Source: Planctomyces sp. SH-PL14 | GTDB taxonomy: Bacteria > Planctomycetota > Planctomycetia > Planctomycetales > Planctomycetaceae | Assembly (NCBI RefSeq): GCF_001610835.1 | Contig: NZ_CP011270.1 | Span: 3,800,001 to 3,864,000, forward strand | DNA length: 64,000 nucleotides | Direction: 5' to 3' | Shown: positions 39,194 to 47,392 of the stretch, piece after piece | Layout of the letters: each line of letters begins with the position of its first letter | Numbering within the stretch: the first letter of the stretch is position 1 | The notes under the pieces: model-generated | Databases searched by the model: none | The model's input: the letters and a program-made list of their open reading frames with translations, nothing else | What the model was told of the DNA's origin: nothing | Program-made: the position numbers and the translations under genes

Positions 39194-39802
39194 TCACACC
39201 GAGGGAGACGCATTGCGCGAAAGCGCCTTTTGAAGGCGAAGCATCATCACGGACATCCGCGAAAGTGATTCCTCGATGGCACCACCCAGTGCGGGCGAAG
39301 CGGGATCCGCGACGTCGTTGATCCGATCATCAACGGTCTGCAGCCATGCGGTGGATTTCCGATCGACCCGAACCCACCATTCCGAATCGGAACTCGCTCT
39401 CTTCGCCTTCCTGCCGGCGCCGCGGGGATTGGTTCGTTGGTATTTGCCCCCGATGTGTTCCGACACCGCGCTGACCGTCATCCCGTCCGCGATTGCGGCC
39501 TTGGCGATTTTCATCCGCTCGCTCCGGTCCCCTACGCTGAGCAGTTTTCGGACGATTCCCCAGCCGAGCGGCGTTCCCCGTTTTGGCGTGGTGATCATCC
39601 TGAAATCGCGCTCAGTGAAGAGCTGTCGAAATCGCTTCGCCTTCTGGACCTCATCCAGGCTGACGCCATTCTCAGCTGCGAAAGCCGGGATCGCTCCGTG
39701 AGGCGTCCTTCCCTCGGGGTACGCCGCTAGAAACTTTCGGCCGAGTTCGTACCAGCGGCGCAGAATCTCCGCGGATCCGTCGTGTTGCGAGGAGTCGGGC
39801 AT
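39194..39802 (-). CDS. DUF1016-N-like small protein
   Basis: 202 residues, soluble. SAEILRRWYELGRKFLAAY, then VQKAKRFRQLFTERDFRMI...GTPLGWGIVRKLLSVGDRSERMKIAKAAIADGMTVSAVSEHIGGKYQ has the layout of the DUF1016 N-terminal domain (LxWxHxxxLL-x-V-D-x-x-x-R, then W/M-T/S-V-x-x-L), normally fused to a PD-(D/E)xK nuclease in YhcG proteins. Here the nuclease is absent and a basic linker (RGAGRKAKRASS) leads to another helical part. A DNA-binding or bridging role beside the OLD nuclease and reverse transcriptase is inferred. ATG 39802. It lies 58 bases after the RT and 97 bases before the OLD gene. Confidence 0.6.
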   Translation of the reverse strand: MPDSSQHDGSAEILRRWYELGRKFLAAYPEGRTPHGAIPAFAAENGVSLDEVQKAKRFRQLFTERDFRMITTPKRGTPLGWGIVRKLLSVGDRSERMKIAKAAIADGMTVSAVSEHIGGKYQRTNPRGAGRKAKRASSDSEWWVRVDRKSTAWLQTVDDRINDVADPASPALGGAIEESLSRMSVMMLRLQKALSRNASPSV

Positions 39803-39860
39803 GAGAGTCGGTGTTGAAGAGTAGGGAATCCAGTCGCTCGAACAGCAACTACCGCAACGA

Positions 39861-41174
39861 TTAGACGTCTTTGCCGATCCACGGTGGAATCGACAAGGGA
39901 TTGTCGACGAGCTCATCAACCAAGAGTTGGTCAGCGTCGTCGAAAAACGGTGGCCGCGGAGAGGCACACCCCACACCACCACCCCTTACCCTCACCCATC
40001 TCTCCTTCGCCTCCTCGATCCACTGGTGGATTTCGTGACGCGTCGGCGCTTCGAGATGGAACTTGGTGCAGAGATTTACGATGCGCGAGGCTTCATAGTG
40101 TGCTGCCGCAGGTCCAAAAGCAGGTCCGTAAGCCATGATCCACCCTCTCGTGGCGAGACGGGCAGTGTGATGTGGCGTGGGAGATCGCAGGCCGTCTTCG
40201 AGCTTGCCTCTCAGGTACTCCCAGGACTGGTCCGGAATACTGATCCTGAGCTGGCTGCCATCCCAGCGGACTGCGTAGCCCAGCACGGATGCCGTCCGCT
40301 TGGTGAGATCGGTGATCCGGTCTGGCACACGCTTCAGCTGAAGACCAGCCGCCGCAAGGTGGCGCTCTGAGATGTCGAGCGATCGTTCTGCTTCGGATGG
40401 GCTGCCCGCTGGGCCGATCAGATTGTCGGCGTAACGGACTTGGCCCAGGTTGGGTTCCTGGCGAACCAGGATGTCCAGATCGTAGTGCAGTTCAACGTTC
40501 AAGCCGGTTGGCGCAAAGGCGTCTCCTTGTGGTAGCCCAATCTCTCTCGTTCCGCGCTCGAAACGGAACATCCGCTCGATGAGGGAGAGAAGTCGGGGGT
40601 CAGATACGTGATTTGAAAGATGTCGAAAAAGCCGGTCCAGCCGTACCGACGGAAACGCGTGGCGAACATCGTCTTGATAAAGAATCGTCCGTCCGGTGCG
40701 TTGAATTTCGCGCTCGATATGAAGGAGCAACTGCCAGACGCCGCGCCCGCTTCGAAAGCCATAGATCGAATCCAGGAACATCGTGTCGAAGATCGGTGTG
40801 AGGGCACGATGAACAGCTGTCGACACGCAACGATCCATCACTGTTGCGATCGATATTTCACGTCGCTCCCCGCTCTGATCGGCGGACAGGCTCCGTTTCG
40901 GGATCAGGACGGTCCGAAAGGGCTTCGCGCGGTACGTTCCGTCCTTGATCTTCCTGGTTAGATCGCGAAAAGCCGCAGCCGCCTCCCTCGGGCCGTAGTC
41001 GTCGTAGGTCAGTCCATCGATTCCAGCGGCGCGTCCGCCGTTAGCCCGAAGATCTTGAAACACCGCGAGCAGGTTCTCGTGGTCGACGATGTCGTCGAAG
41101 GAAGTCGTGGCGACGGCAACTGCCTGAGAGGCAGAGGAACGGACTCGGCGTCTCGGGATCTCGTACTGGCTCAT
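39861..41174 (-). CDS. Group-II-intron-like reverse transcriptase with YADN box
   Basis: 437 residues. An RT domain runs from about 35 to 340: FRTVLIPKRS, RREISIATVMDRCVSTAVHRALTPIF (motif 2-like), LDSIYGFRSGRG, motif A YQDDVRHAFPSV (catalytic D169), GLPQGDAFAPTGLNV, and VRYADNLIG where group II RTs have YADD (D250 kept, N251 instead of D). Motif 6-7 like LDISERHLAAAGLQLKRVP and VLGYAV follow. The C-terminal 110 residues are a basic helical domain; no HNH endonuclease, retron VTG or NAxxH block is evident. ATG 41174 lies in the 4-base overlap ATGA with the upstream helicase-like gene, so translation is coupled. The N for D change may weaken or alter polymerase activity. Its template is unknown. 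Confidence 0.9.
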   Translation of the reverse strand: MSQYEIPRRRVRSSASQAVAVATTSFDDIVDHENLLAVFQDLRANGGRAAGIDGLTYDDYGPREAAAAFRDLTRKIKDGTYRAKPFRTVLIPKRSLSADQSGERREISIATVMDRCVSTAVHRALTPIFDTMFLDSIYGFRSGRGVWQLLLHIEREIQRTGRTILYQDDVRHAFPSVRLDRLFRHLSNHVSDPRLLSLIERMFRFERGTREIGLPQGDAFAPTGLNVELHYDLDILVRQEPNLGQVRYADNLIGPAGSPSEAERSLDISERHLAAAGLQLKRVPDRITDLTKRTASVLGYAVRWDGSQLRISIPDQSWEYLRGKLEDGLRSPTPHHTARLATRGWIMAYGPAFGPAAAHYEASRIVNLCTKFHLEAPTRHEIHQWIEEAKERWVRVRGGGVGCASPRPPFFDDADQLLVDELVDNPLSIPPWIGKDV

Positions 41175-42586
41175 CGCGAGATCTCCCTGCGGGAGAGGTA
41201 CTCCGCGACCTTCTGCTCGAGCGAGTTCCCTGCCAGCCAACCCCATCGCTGATAGGCCGCTTCACGCATCTTTGCGCCACGCCGCAACTCCGGATGGTGG
41301 ATATCGAGGAAGTCGACCCATATTGCGGGTCGGTGCCTTATCCAATACCCGGGTATTGTAATTGAACGGACGTTGTCATCGACTCCACACGTTCCGGCGG
41401 CGTAGATCACAGTCTCCGCCTGATCAAGCGACGCTTCTCCCAAGTCTCCGAGCGGCACGACGCGAAGCGTTGAATCCATCATCGTTCGCCTCACCTTACG
41501 CCGAATGACGTGGTGATCGGCTTCAGAGATCCAGTGCGGAATTGATGCATCGGAGCGGACAATCTCAGCACGTGGGAGCTTCTTGGCGAGACGCACCGCG
41601 TGCCGGAGATCGGCCGCGACAATCACCGTTGATGTCGAGGCAGAGCTCACCGCAACCTGCACGATCGCACGGTTTCGCGACTGGTGATAGACGATCCCGT
41701 GGTCGCGCAGTTTCTGACCCGTGAGATCCCCTGAAAGCTTCCGTCCGCTGCGGACGTTGACGATTCTCGCGTTGATTTCCCGAGCGGAATCCCCTCCCGG
41801 GAGGATCGACACCGACTCCAGCCCGAATACACAGTCAATGCTGTCCGCCTCAACGGCAGACAGGCTTACTGTTCCAAGACGGAAGCCCAGCACCCGCACG
41901 AAGGCGAAGCTGTCCACTGCCTCGGCGGCCCACGAGTGGGCAATGTTGCTCGCATCCAGAAAGATGATCAGGCCATTTGGGATGCCACTCAGACGGTAGA
42001 GCCACTGCAGATCGGCGATGGTCCCGAAGTAGGTGTGTCCATCCCTCTCGACGACTCCATTGCGAATCGGGATCAGCCTTGCATGATGAGACTCTGCCAG
42101 CAGATTCCTGATACTGCGAATTGTGTACTCGAGATCTGATCGACTGCCGGAGACGACCGCGATCTGAATCGACGGGAACGCCGCAATGATGTGTGCGATC
42201 ACCCTGTCCCGCAGTTTCTCGGTGGGAACGTCGACAACCCCTTGTTTGGCCTCCGCGATCAGCTCCAGTGGGGCCGTAGAGAGTCGGGGGCCCAGATATC
42301 CAGCCTCATACGGATTGCAAATCGACCATTGAGCGGTTTTGAACGAGAACTCACATCCAGTGACAGCCTCAAGCACCGGCTGCAAACCACGCCGGACATA
42401 CAAATCGATTTCGCGCCCCTCGAGCGTGATGTGGGCTGGCTCGATTCCCTCGACGGCCGCCGACTGCGACGAGAGAGGCGAGAAAACAGACCTCAGTTGA
42501 TCCGCCTGGTCGGCAGAAAACGTAGCGCTCAGGCGCCGATTTTCTCGGATGACGCTCCGCGGCGTGCAGCGAGGTAGAGGAGTCAT
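41171..42586 (-). CDS. Degenerate SF2-helicase-like protein, first gene of the RT operon
   Basis: 471 residues, soluble. The fold pattern resembles two RecA-like domains of an SF2 helicase, but the motifs are broken. EAKQGVVDVPTEKLRDRVIAHIIAAFPSIQIAVVSGSRSDLEYTI sits where PTGxGKT and the following strand should be, without the GKT. GLIIFLDASNIAHSWA sits at the DExx position as LDAS. STVIVAADLRHAVRLAKKLPRAEIVRSD and AETVIYAAGTCGVDDNVRSITIPGYW look like domain-2 motifs IV and V. No Walker lysine or DEAD glutamate remains, so helicase activity is unlikely; a binding role is inferred. It overlaps the RT start by 4 bases. AGGTGA touches ATG 42586. This is a fold guess and needs structure comparison. 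Confidence 0.55.
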   Translation of the reverse strand: MTPLPRCTPRSVIRENRRLSATFSADQADQLRSVFSPLSSQSAAVEGIEPAHITLEGREIDLYVRRGLQPVLEAVTGCEFSFKTAQWSICNPYEAGYLGPRLSTAPLELIAEAKQGVVDVPTEKLRDRVIAHIIAAFPSIQIAVVSGSRSDLEYTIRSIRNLLAESHHARLIPIRNGVVERDGHTYFGTIADLQWLYRLSGIPNGLIIFLDASNIAHSWAAEAVDSFAFVRVLGFRLGTVSLSAVEADSIDCVFGLESVSILPGGDSAREINARIVNVRSGRKLSGDLTGQKLRDHGIVYHQSRNRAIVQVAVSSASTSTVIVAADLRHAVRLAKKLPRAEIVRSDASIPHWISEADHHVIRRKVRRTMMDSTLRVVPLGDLGEASLDQAETVIYAAGTCGVDDNVRSITIPGYWIRHRPAIWVDFLDIHHPELRRGAKMREAAYQRWGWLAGNSLEQKVAEYLSRREISR

Positions 42587-42699
42587 TCACCTGTCCACAA
42601 TTACCGTGTATTGGGAAATCTATCCTAGCCGAGGATTAGGAGCAACTAACAGTCGAGCTTCCACATATCGGGATCCCAAATCGCATGTCGAACGGTAGC

Positions 42700-42912
42700 A
42701 TCTGCAGCGAGTCCTCGATGAGGACGTGACACCGGCTCTTCGGGACCTTGGCCGCATTCGGAGAGATGCTCGAGGCTGACTCCCCGTCGATTGAAGACGG
42801 AGTATCGCGAGTTCACCTGATTGTTGGTTACCGGCGTACTCGAACCCTCGTACACGCCGGTAACAAACGAATGAGTGAACTGCCGCAACACCTGCCTCGT
42901 AGGCGGGTTGCG
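42700..42912. other. Array of hairpins upstream of the RT operon (possible structured RNA or regulatory region)
   Basis: Several inverted repeats follow each other. GTCCTC-GAT-GAGGAC lies at 42711-42725. ACTC(CC)CGTC pairs with GACGGAGT at 42779-42803. GTTACCGGCGT (42827-42837) pairs perfectly with ACGCCGGTAAC (42854-42864), enclosed by AGTTCAC (42810-42816) and GTGAACT (42875-42881). CGCAAC...GTTGCG lies at 42884-42912. The last one ends exactly at the IS21 insertion, and the sequence beyond the element (CGACGGC) could extend its stem. Another hairpin (CCTTGAA/TTCAAGG, 45502-45526) lies on the far side. The region 42587-42912 is otherwise without a gene that I can support. Confidence 0.6.
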
Positions 42913-43065
42913 TGTTGAGGGCGGTCCAAAATGGCAGCGGCGGGCGGGGATCGGGGCGGTCGAATCTGACAGCGCACAGTTGTGCATCTTGAGAACACGG
43001 CAGGATGGAGGCGTCAGCCTCCGTCCTGTCCGTCGTCCCCGAGGTGCCTAGGAGTGCGATCCGAT

Positions 43066-44556
43066 ATGGAGTTCTGGAAAGAAGTCCGGCAGCAGGTCCT
43101 GACCGGCCAACTCACCCAGCGCGCCGCCTGCCGCAAATACAGCCTCGGCTGGCGGACGCTCAAGAAGATCCTGGCCCACGCGGAGCCGCCGGGGTATCGG
43201 AAGAACCAGCCTCGCCCCAAGCCCAAGCTGGAGTCGTTTCTCCCCGTCATTCACCAGATTCTGGAAGCGGACCGCACGGCGCCCAGGAAGCAGCGGCACA
43301 CGGCCAAGCGGATCTTCGAGCGTTTGCGGGACGAGCATGGCTATCAGGGTAAGCTGACCGTCGTGAAAGACGCGGTCCGGGACTGGAAGCAATCCCACCA
43401 GGAGGTCTTCCTGCCGCTCTCCCATCCACCGGGTGAGGCTCAGGTCGACTTCGGGGAGGCGACGATCCGGCTCGACGGCCAGGAACGGAAGGTGGCCCTG
43501 TTCGTGATGACGCTCCCCTACTCGGGAGCGATCTTCCTGCAGGCCTTTCCCCGGGAATGCACCGAGACCTTCCTGGAAGGACATCGCCGGGCGTTCGAGT
43601 TCTTCGGAGGGGTTCCGTATCGGATCAGCTACGACAACTCCGCCATTGCGGTGATCGAGGTTCTCAAGGGTCGGGAGCGGAAGCTCACCCGGGAGTTCCT
43701 GCGTCTGCAGAGCCACTACCTGTTCCGGGAGCACTTCTGCCTCGTCCGCCGCCCCAACGAGAAAGGGCATGTCGAACGCCTGATCGGCTTCGCCCGGAGG
43801 AACTTCCTTGTGCCGGTTCCGCAGGTCGGTTCCCTGGAGGAACTCAACGCCCAGTTGCGGGAGCGGTGTCGGACGGATCTCGCGGAGCGGGTCCGTGGGA
43901 GAGGGAGTTCCAAGCAGGACCGGCTTCCAGAGGATCAGGCGGCCTTCCTGCCGCTCCCGAAGCAGACGTTCGAGGCTCGACGTGTGGGAGAGCGAACGGT
44001 CGACTCCCAGTCCCTGGTGCGGTTCGACGACAACGAGTATTCGGTTCCGGTCCGGTACGCCCACCGCAAGCTTCTGGTCGTCGCCACGGTCCAGGAGATC
44101 CGGCTCGTCCATGAAGACCGACTGGTGGCCCGGCACCTGCGGTGCTGGGACCGGGAACGGACGTTTTTTGAGCCCGTTCACTATCTGGCTCTGCTGGAGC
44201 GGAAGCCTGGCGGCCTCGACTACGCCCGCCCTCTGGAGCAATGGGGACTGCCGGAGTGCTTCGCGGTGCTCCGGCGACGCCTGGAGGCGGGAGATCCCCG
44301 CTCGGGAACGCGGTCGTACATCCGGGTCCTGCGGCTGCTGGAGAAGTTCTCTCTGGCCCAGCTGTCGGCCGCGGTTGAGTACGCGCTGGACATCGATGTA
44401 ATCGATCCGGACAGCCTCCGGACGATCGTTGAACATCGGGCGGAGCGCCCTGCAGAGCTGTTCCGGCTCGACGGCCGGCCGCATCTGGCTCATGTGCGGG
44501 TCGAGACGACCTGCGTCGCCTCCTACCAGGCCCTTCTGGAAGGAGGGACGCCATGA
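43066..44556 (+). CDS. istA: IS21 transposase IstA
   Basis: 496 residues. The N-terminal HTH (WKEVRQQVLTGQLTQRAACRKYSLGWRTLKKIL) binds the element ends. The DDE integrase core has GEAQVDFGEATI (first D), SYDNSAIAVIEV (second D) and NEKGHVERLIGF (E). The C-terminal domain ends with the usual beta-barrel part (SLVRFDDNEYSVPVRYAHRKLLVVATVQEIRL). ATG 43066 (MEFWKEV) is a better start than the upstream codons, which lie in the end repeats. Its stop overlaps the istB start by 4 bases. Confidence 0.95.
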   Translation: MEFWKEVRQQVLTGQLTQRAACRKYSLGWRTLKKILAHAEPPGYRKNQPRPKPKLESFLPVIHQILEADRTAPRKQRHTAKRIFERLRDEHGYQGKLTVVKDAVRDWKQSHQEVFLPLSHPPGEAQVDFGEATIRLDGQERKVALFVMTLPYSGAIFLQAFPRECTETFLEGHRRAFEFFGGVPYRISYDNSAIAVIEVLKGRERKLTREFLRLQSHYLFREHFCLVRRPNEKGHVERLIGFARRNFLVPVPQVGSLEELNAQLRERCRTDLAERVRGRGSSKQDRLPEDQAAFLPLPKQTFEARRVGERTVDSQSLVRFDDNEYSVPVRYAHRKLLVVATVQEIRLVHEDRLVARHLRCWDRERTFFEPVHYLALLERKPGGLDYARPLEQWGLPECFAVLRRRLEAGDPRSGTRSYIRVLRLLEKFSLAQLSAAVEYALDIDVIDPDSLRTIVEHRAERPAELFRLDGRPHLAHVRVETTCVASYQALLEGGTP

Positions 44557-45314
44557 CCGACACGAAGAGCACGGTGCTGCTGAAGCACCACCTCAAACAG
44601 CTCAAGCTGCCGACGATGCAGCAGGAGTGTGAGAAGGTCGCCCAGCGGTGCGCCTCTGACAATGCGGATCACCTGGCGTACCTGCTGCAGCTCTCGGAGC
44701 TGGAGCTGATCGAGCGGGAACGGAAGGCGGCGGACCGGCGGCTCAAAGCCGCCCGGTTCCCGGCGGCGAAGCTGCTGGACGAGTTCGACTTCGCAGCCCG
44801 TCCCAGCGTGAACAAGCCGCTCGTGTTGCTGCTGGCGAAAGGAGAGTACCTCGATCGGCGGGAGAACATCCTGCTGGTCGGTCCTTCCGGGACCGGGAAG
44901 TCGCACCTGGCGACGGCGCTGGGAATGGCGGCCTGCGCCCAGGGCCGCAAGGTGCGGTTCTTCCGGGTGACGGAGCTGATCACACAGCTCCTGGAAGCCA
45001 AGGAAGAACGCCAGCTTCTGCGGATGCGGCAACACCTGGCGAAGCTGGACCTCTTGATCCTGGACGAGCTGGGCTACGTCCCGGCCAGCAAGGCCGGCGC
45101 CGAGCTGCTGTTCGACGTGATCGCAACGGCGTACGAGCGGAACAGCCTGATCGTGACGACGAACCTGCCGTTCGAGAACTGGACGGAGGTGCTGGGGAGC
45201 GAGCGCCTTACGGGCGCCGCGCTCGATCGTCTGACGCACCGCTGCCACATCCTGGAGACGCAGGGCGAAAGCTACCGCCTGCAGGACGCCAAACGCCGGC
45301 GGAAGTCCGGCTGA
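44553..45314 (+). CDS. istB: IS21 helper ATPase IstB
   Basis: 253 residues. A DnaC-like AAA+ ATPase with Walker A GPSGTGKSHLA, Walker B LLILDELGYVPA, sensor TTNLPFENW and the C-terminal RLTHRCHILETQGESYRLQ. IstB activates the IstA transposase and selects the target. It starts in an ATGA overlap with istA, so the two are translated together. Length and motifs are complete. Confidence 0.95.
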   Translation: MTDTKSTVLLKHHLKQLKLPTMQQECEKVAQRCASDNADHLAYLLQLSELELIERERKAADRRLKAARFPAAKLLDEFDFAARPSVNKPLVLLLAKGEYLDRRENILLVGPSGTGKSHLATALGMAACAQGRKVRFFRVTELITQLLEAKEERQLLRMRQHLAKLDLLILDELGYVPASKAGAELLFDVIATAYERNSLIVTTNLPFENWTEVLGSERLTGAALDRLTHRCHILETQGESYRLQDAKRRRKSG

Positions 45315-45682
45315 GCGGCTTTCCCGGCTCGACTCCGGACGTTCCGGAGGTCGATACAAGCTTCAGGCCCCGATCCGTCTGGTGTTCTTCACCCCCTCAG
45401 CGCTGTCATTTTCGGCCGCCCGCCGCTGCCATTTTGAACCGCCCTCAACAGGTTGCGACGGCGTCACAGGGCAACTCCGCACTCCCGAGCAGAATTGGGC
45501 CCCTTGAAGAGCCGCCGCGTTCAAGGCTTGTCATCCCCCCGATGATTCACTCTTTGGTGCGGGCTCGCGGGCGTCACAACGATCTCTCCCAGCTAAATCC
45601 CCCTCAAAAATGCGTCACTATCTGTAGAGGACCCGCCTAGCACTTCGCGACCGGTAATCCTCAGTCTTCAGAGGAGCGATGC

Positions 45683-45889
45683 ATGAATGAGGTGCAACGA
45701 ACAGAGGGCCAGCTGACTCCCGCCCAGATTCGGATTGCCGAGGTCATCGCCTTGGCGATTGCGACGCGGTGGCGAACAATTCAGGGCGAGGGCGAACCTG
45801 ATCGATCTCCGCCTGACGGGCAACCGGCTTTACCAGTTCCCCGAAGTGAAGGGACCGAGTCCGGCGATTCCCGAAGCGTTCAGCAGTGA
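45683..45889 (+). CDS. Small hypothetical protein upstream of recombinase cassette
   Basis: 68 residues. MNEVQRTEGQLTPAQIRIAEVIALAIATRWRTIQGEG is helical and ends in a proline-rich tail. AGAGGAG lies 6 bases before ATG 45683, a strong start. After residue 38 the neighbouring frame (NLIDLRLTGNRLYQFPEV...) looks more protein-like, so a frameshift cannot be excluded. It is the first plus-strand gene on the far side of the IS21 element and reads away from the RT operon. Confidence 0.5.
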   Translation: MNEVQRTEGQLTPAQIRIAEVIALAIATRWRTIQGEGEPDRSPPDGQPALPVPRSEGTESGDSRSVQQ

Positions 45890-45965
45890 TGGCGAACGAC
45901 GTCGCCAGAGTTTGAAGTCATGTGCCCCGGCGGAGCCGGGCGAAAAAAGGAGAGGGAGTGTCTCG

Positions 45966-46991
45966 ATGATCGAATTTGGGCTTGAGAAGCTGGCCGAACG
46001 CCCAAGTTTGGCCAAGACGTGGTACTACGTGCTGCCCTCCCGACTTCTGAGCCTGCTCGAGGCCGAAGGGGTGACGCAACGTCTCGATGCGTCGCTCTGG
46101 GCGGAAGAGATCGAGCTGGGCAAGCTGGCCGAGAGACTCGGAGCAGTTGGCTTTCGCAATGGAAGCCCGGTTTTCGACTCGGTTCTTGTGCCCCCGCCGA
46201 AGCTCCAAGATCAGGGACTCGCTCGTCGGACGATGGAGGAGTGGGGGCTCAACGATGCCGAAAGAGCCACGTTATTGAACAAGGCCGAAAGCCGGCTCGA
46301 CTTCGAACGTGAGACCGCGAGGGGCTACTGCGGTTGGCTCTTTACCAACCCAGCATTTCGCTCCGAGTACCAGGCTCTACAGACGGCGATGCCGCAACTT
46401 CTCCGGCCCGAAGGAGAGATCCTGCTCCCTGCCGGCCCGACGAACTCGGAAACCGAACTGCGAGTAATTCGGCGGGAAACGATGGATCTAGGTCTCCTGG
46501 AGGACTTTTGCCTGCGCTGGAGACTGAATCACGTCGTCGGCCCGAGGACCGTCATGCCGCTGGGGCGTCAGGAGGTCTCGCCGCTTCCCTCACTGGATGC
46601 CGCCCGTGCACAAGAGGTCGGCCGGATCGCGTTTACGCCGGACATCGCCCGGCTCCCGCCGCGTGATGAGCTTCGAGAACGTGAGGAGGCAGCTATCCGC
46701 TTCACCGCTCGGTCGGCCGAACATCTCCGCGAGTGGATCAACCTCGTCGAGTCAATCACTCTGGGTAAGAAGTCGATCGCACGGTGGGCTCGGATCTACA
46801 GTCTGCAGCACTACTGGGGCGTTCTCCACGAACGTCACGGCGCGTCGCTCAATCGACTTGGCTCGAAGACGCTTGACGCATTCGCCCAGTGGCTGGAGAT
46901 CGACCGGTCGACGCTCGAAGGGGATCTCAGCCAGATTCGGAGTCGGCTGGGGGGAGCTTTTGAGTCCCCGCGCGGGCGATCGCTGGATTGA
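45966..46991 (+). CDS. Hypothetical protein (341 aa) between hairpin array and recombinase
   Basis: Soluble, mainly helical, no signal peptide. Recurrent helices include IEFGLEKLAERPSLAKTWYYVLPSRLLSLLEAEGV and EEAAIRFTARSAEHLREWINLVESITLGKKSIARWARIYSLQHYWGVLHERH, and the end (DAFAQWLEIDRSTLEGDLSQIRSRLG) resembles a small HTH. I recognise no family. GGGAG lies 7 bases before ATG 45966. It lies between the small gene and the serine recombinase on the same strand, so it may be a cargo or accessory of the integrating element. Confidence 0.65.
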   Translation: MIEFGLEKLAERPSLAKTWYYVLPSRLLSLLEAEGVTQRLDASLWAEEIELGKLAERLGAVGFRNGSPVFDSVLVPPPKLQDQGLARRTMEEWGLNDAERATLLNKAESRLDFERETARGYCGWLFTNPAFRSEYQALQTAMPQLLRPEGEILLPAGPTNSETELRVIRRETMDLGLLEDFCLRWRLNHVVGPRTVMPLGRQEVSPLPSLDAARAQEVGRIAFTPDIARLPPRDELREREEAAIRFTARSAEHLREWINLVESITLGKKSIARWARIYSLQHYWGVLHERHGASLNRLGSKTLDAFAQWLEIDRSTLEGDLSQIRSRLGGAFESPRGRSLD

Positions 46992-47392
46992 AACGCCGGG
47001 GGATGAGGGGCCCATCCCGCTCTTCCGCTTGATTTCGATCAGCTTGGCCATCGCCGCGCGGCTTCTCCAGCATTCTGCATTCTGAAAGAGCCCGGGCAAC
47101 CCCCGGCGATGGGGCAGCGGCGGGCTTTTCCACCAGTCGAGGACCCTGCCCGACGGGCCTTATGACATGCGGCAGGTCTCGCCGGCTTTGGCGGGCGCTC
47201 CTCGCGAGTGCGCGTCATGAGCTGACGTCCCACCGATGTCCTGCCAGAACGGCCCGTGACAAGGGCGGATCTCGGTCCGACATCCCCTGCTGTTTTCTGC
47301 GCGTCCTCACGGAAGTCTTTGGTGGGTCGGCGACACTCGCCGCCCCACCTTCTCCCCCGGGGACGATGTCCCACCAATCAGAAGCAGAAAAC
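46992..47392. other. Gene-free stretch before the recombinase
   Basis: About 400 bases. Open frames on either strand look like noise. It contains GCATTCTGCATTCTGAAA, a short direct repeat, near 47070. The region could carry the attachment site of the recombinase, but no core can be identified from one copy. Confidence 0.35.

Larger units (their letters stand above)
42913..45450 (+). mobile_element. Intact IS21-family insertion sequence with 7-bp target duplication
   Basis: The ends are inverted repeats of 35 bp with one mismatch, starting TGTTGAGGGCGG at 42913 and ending CCGCCCTCAACA at 45450. Inner sub-repeats (TGACAGCGC, next to AAAATGGCAGCGG) are typical of IS21 ends. The flanks carry the direct repeat GGTTGCG (42906-42912 and 45451-45457), the 7-bp target duplication. 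The element (2538 bp) contains istA and istB with overlapping ends. Both genes and both ends are intact, so insertion is recent and it may be active. Confidence 0.95.

Noticed and set aside
37291-42586. Reading the operon as a retron or as Gabija
   Set aside because: The RT has none of the retron blocks (VTG, NAxxH) that I could find, and there is no UvrD-like helicase beside the OLD gene; the helicase-like gene here is not of that type. The association of OLD with an RT is known, but this gene set does not match it.
42646-42987. Minus-strand open frame over the hairpin array
   Set aside because: It crosses the IS21 end, has no motif, and the sequence is better explained by hairpins.
43048-44493. 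Minus-strand open frame inside the IS21 element
   Set aside because: Complement of istA with no motif.
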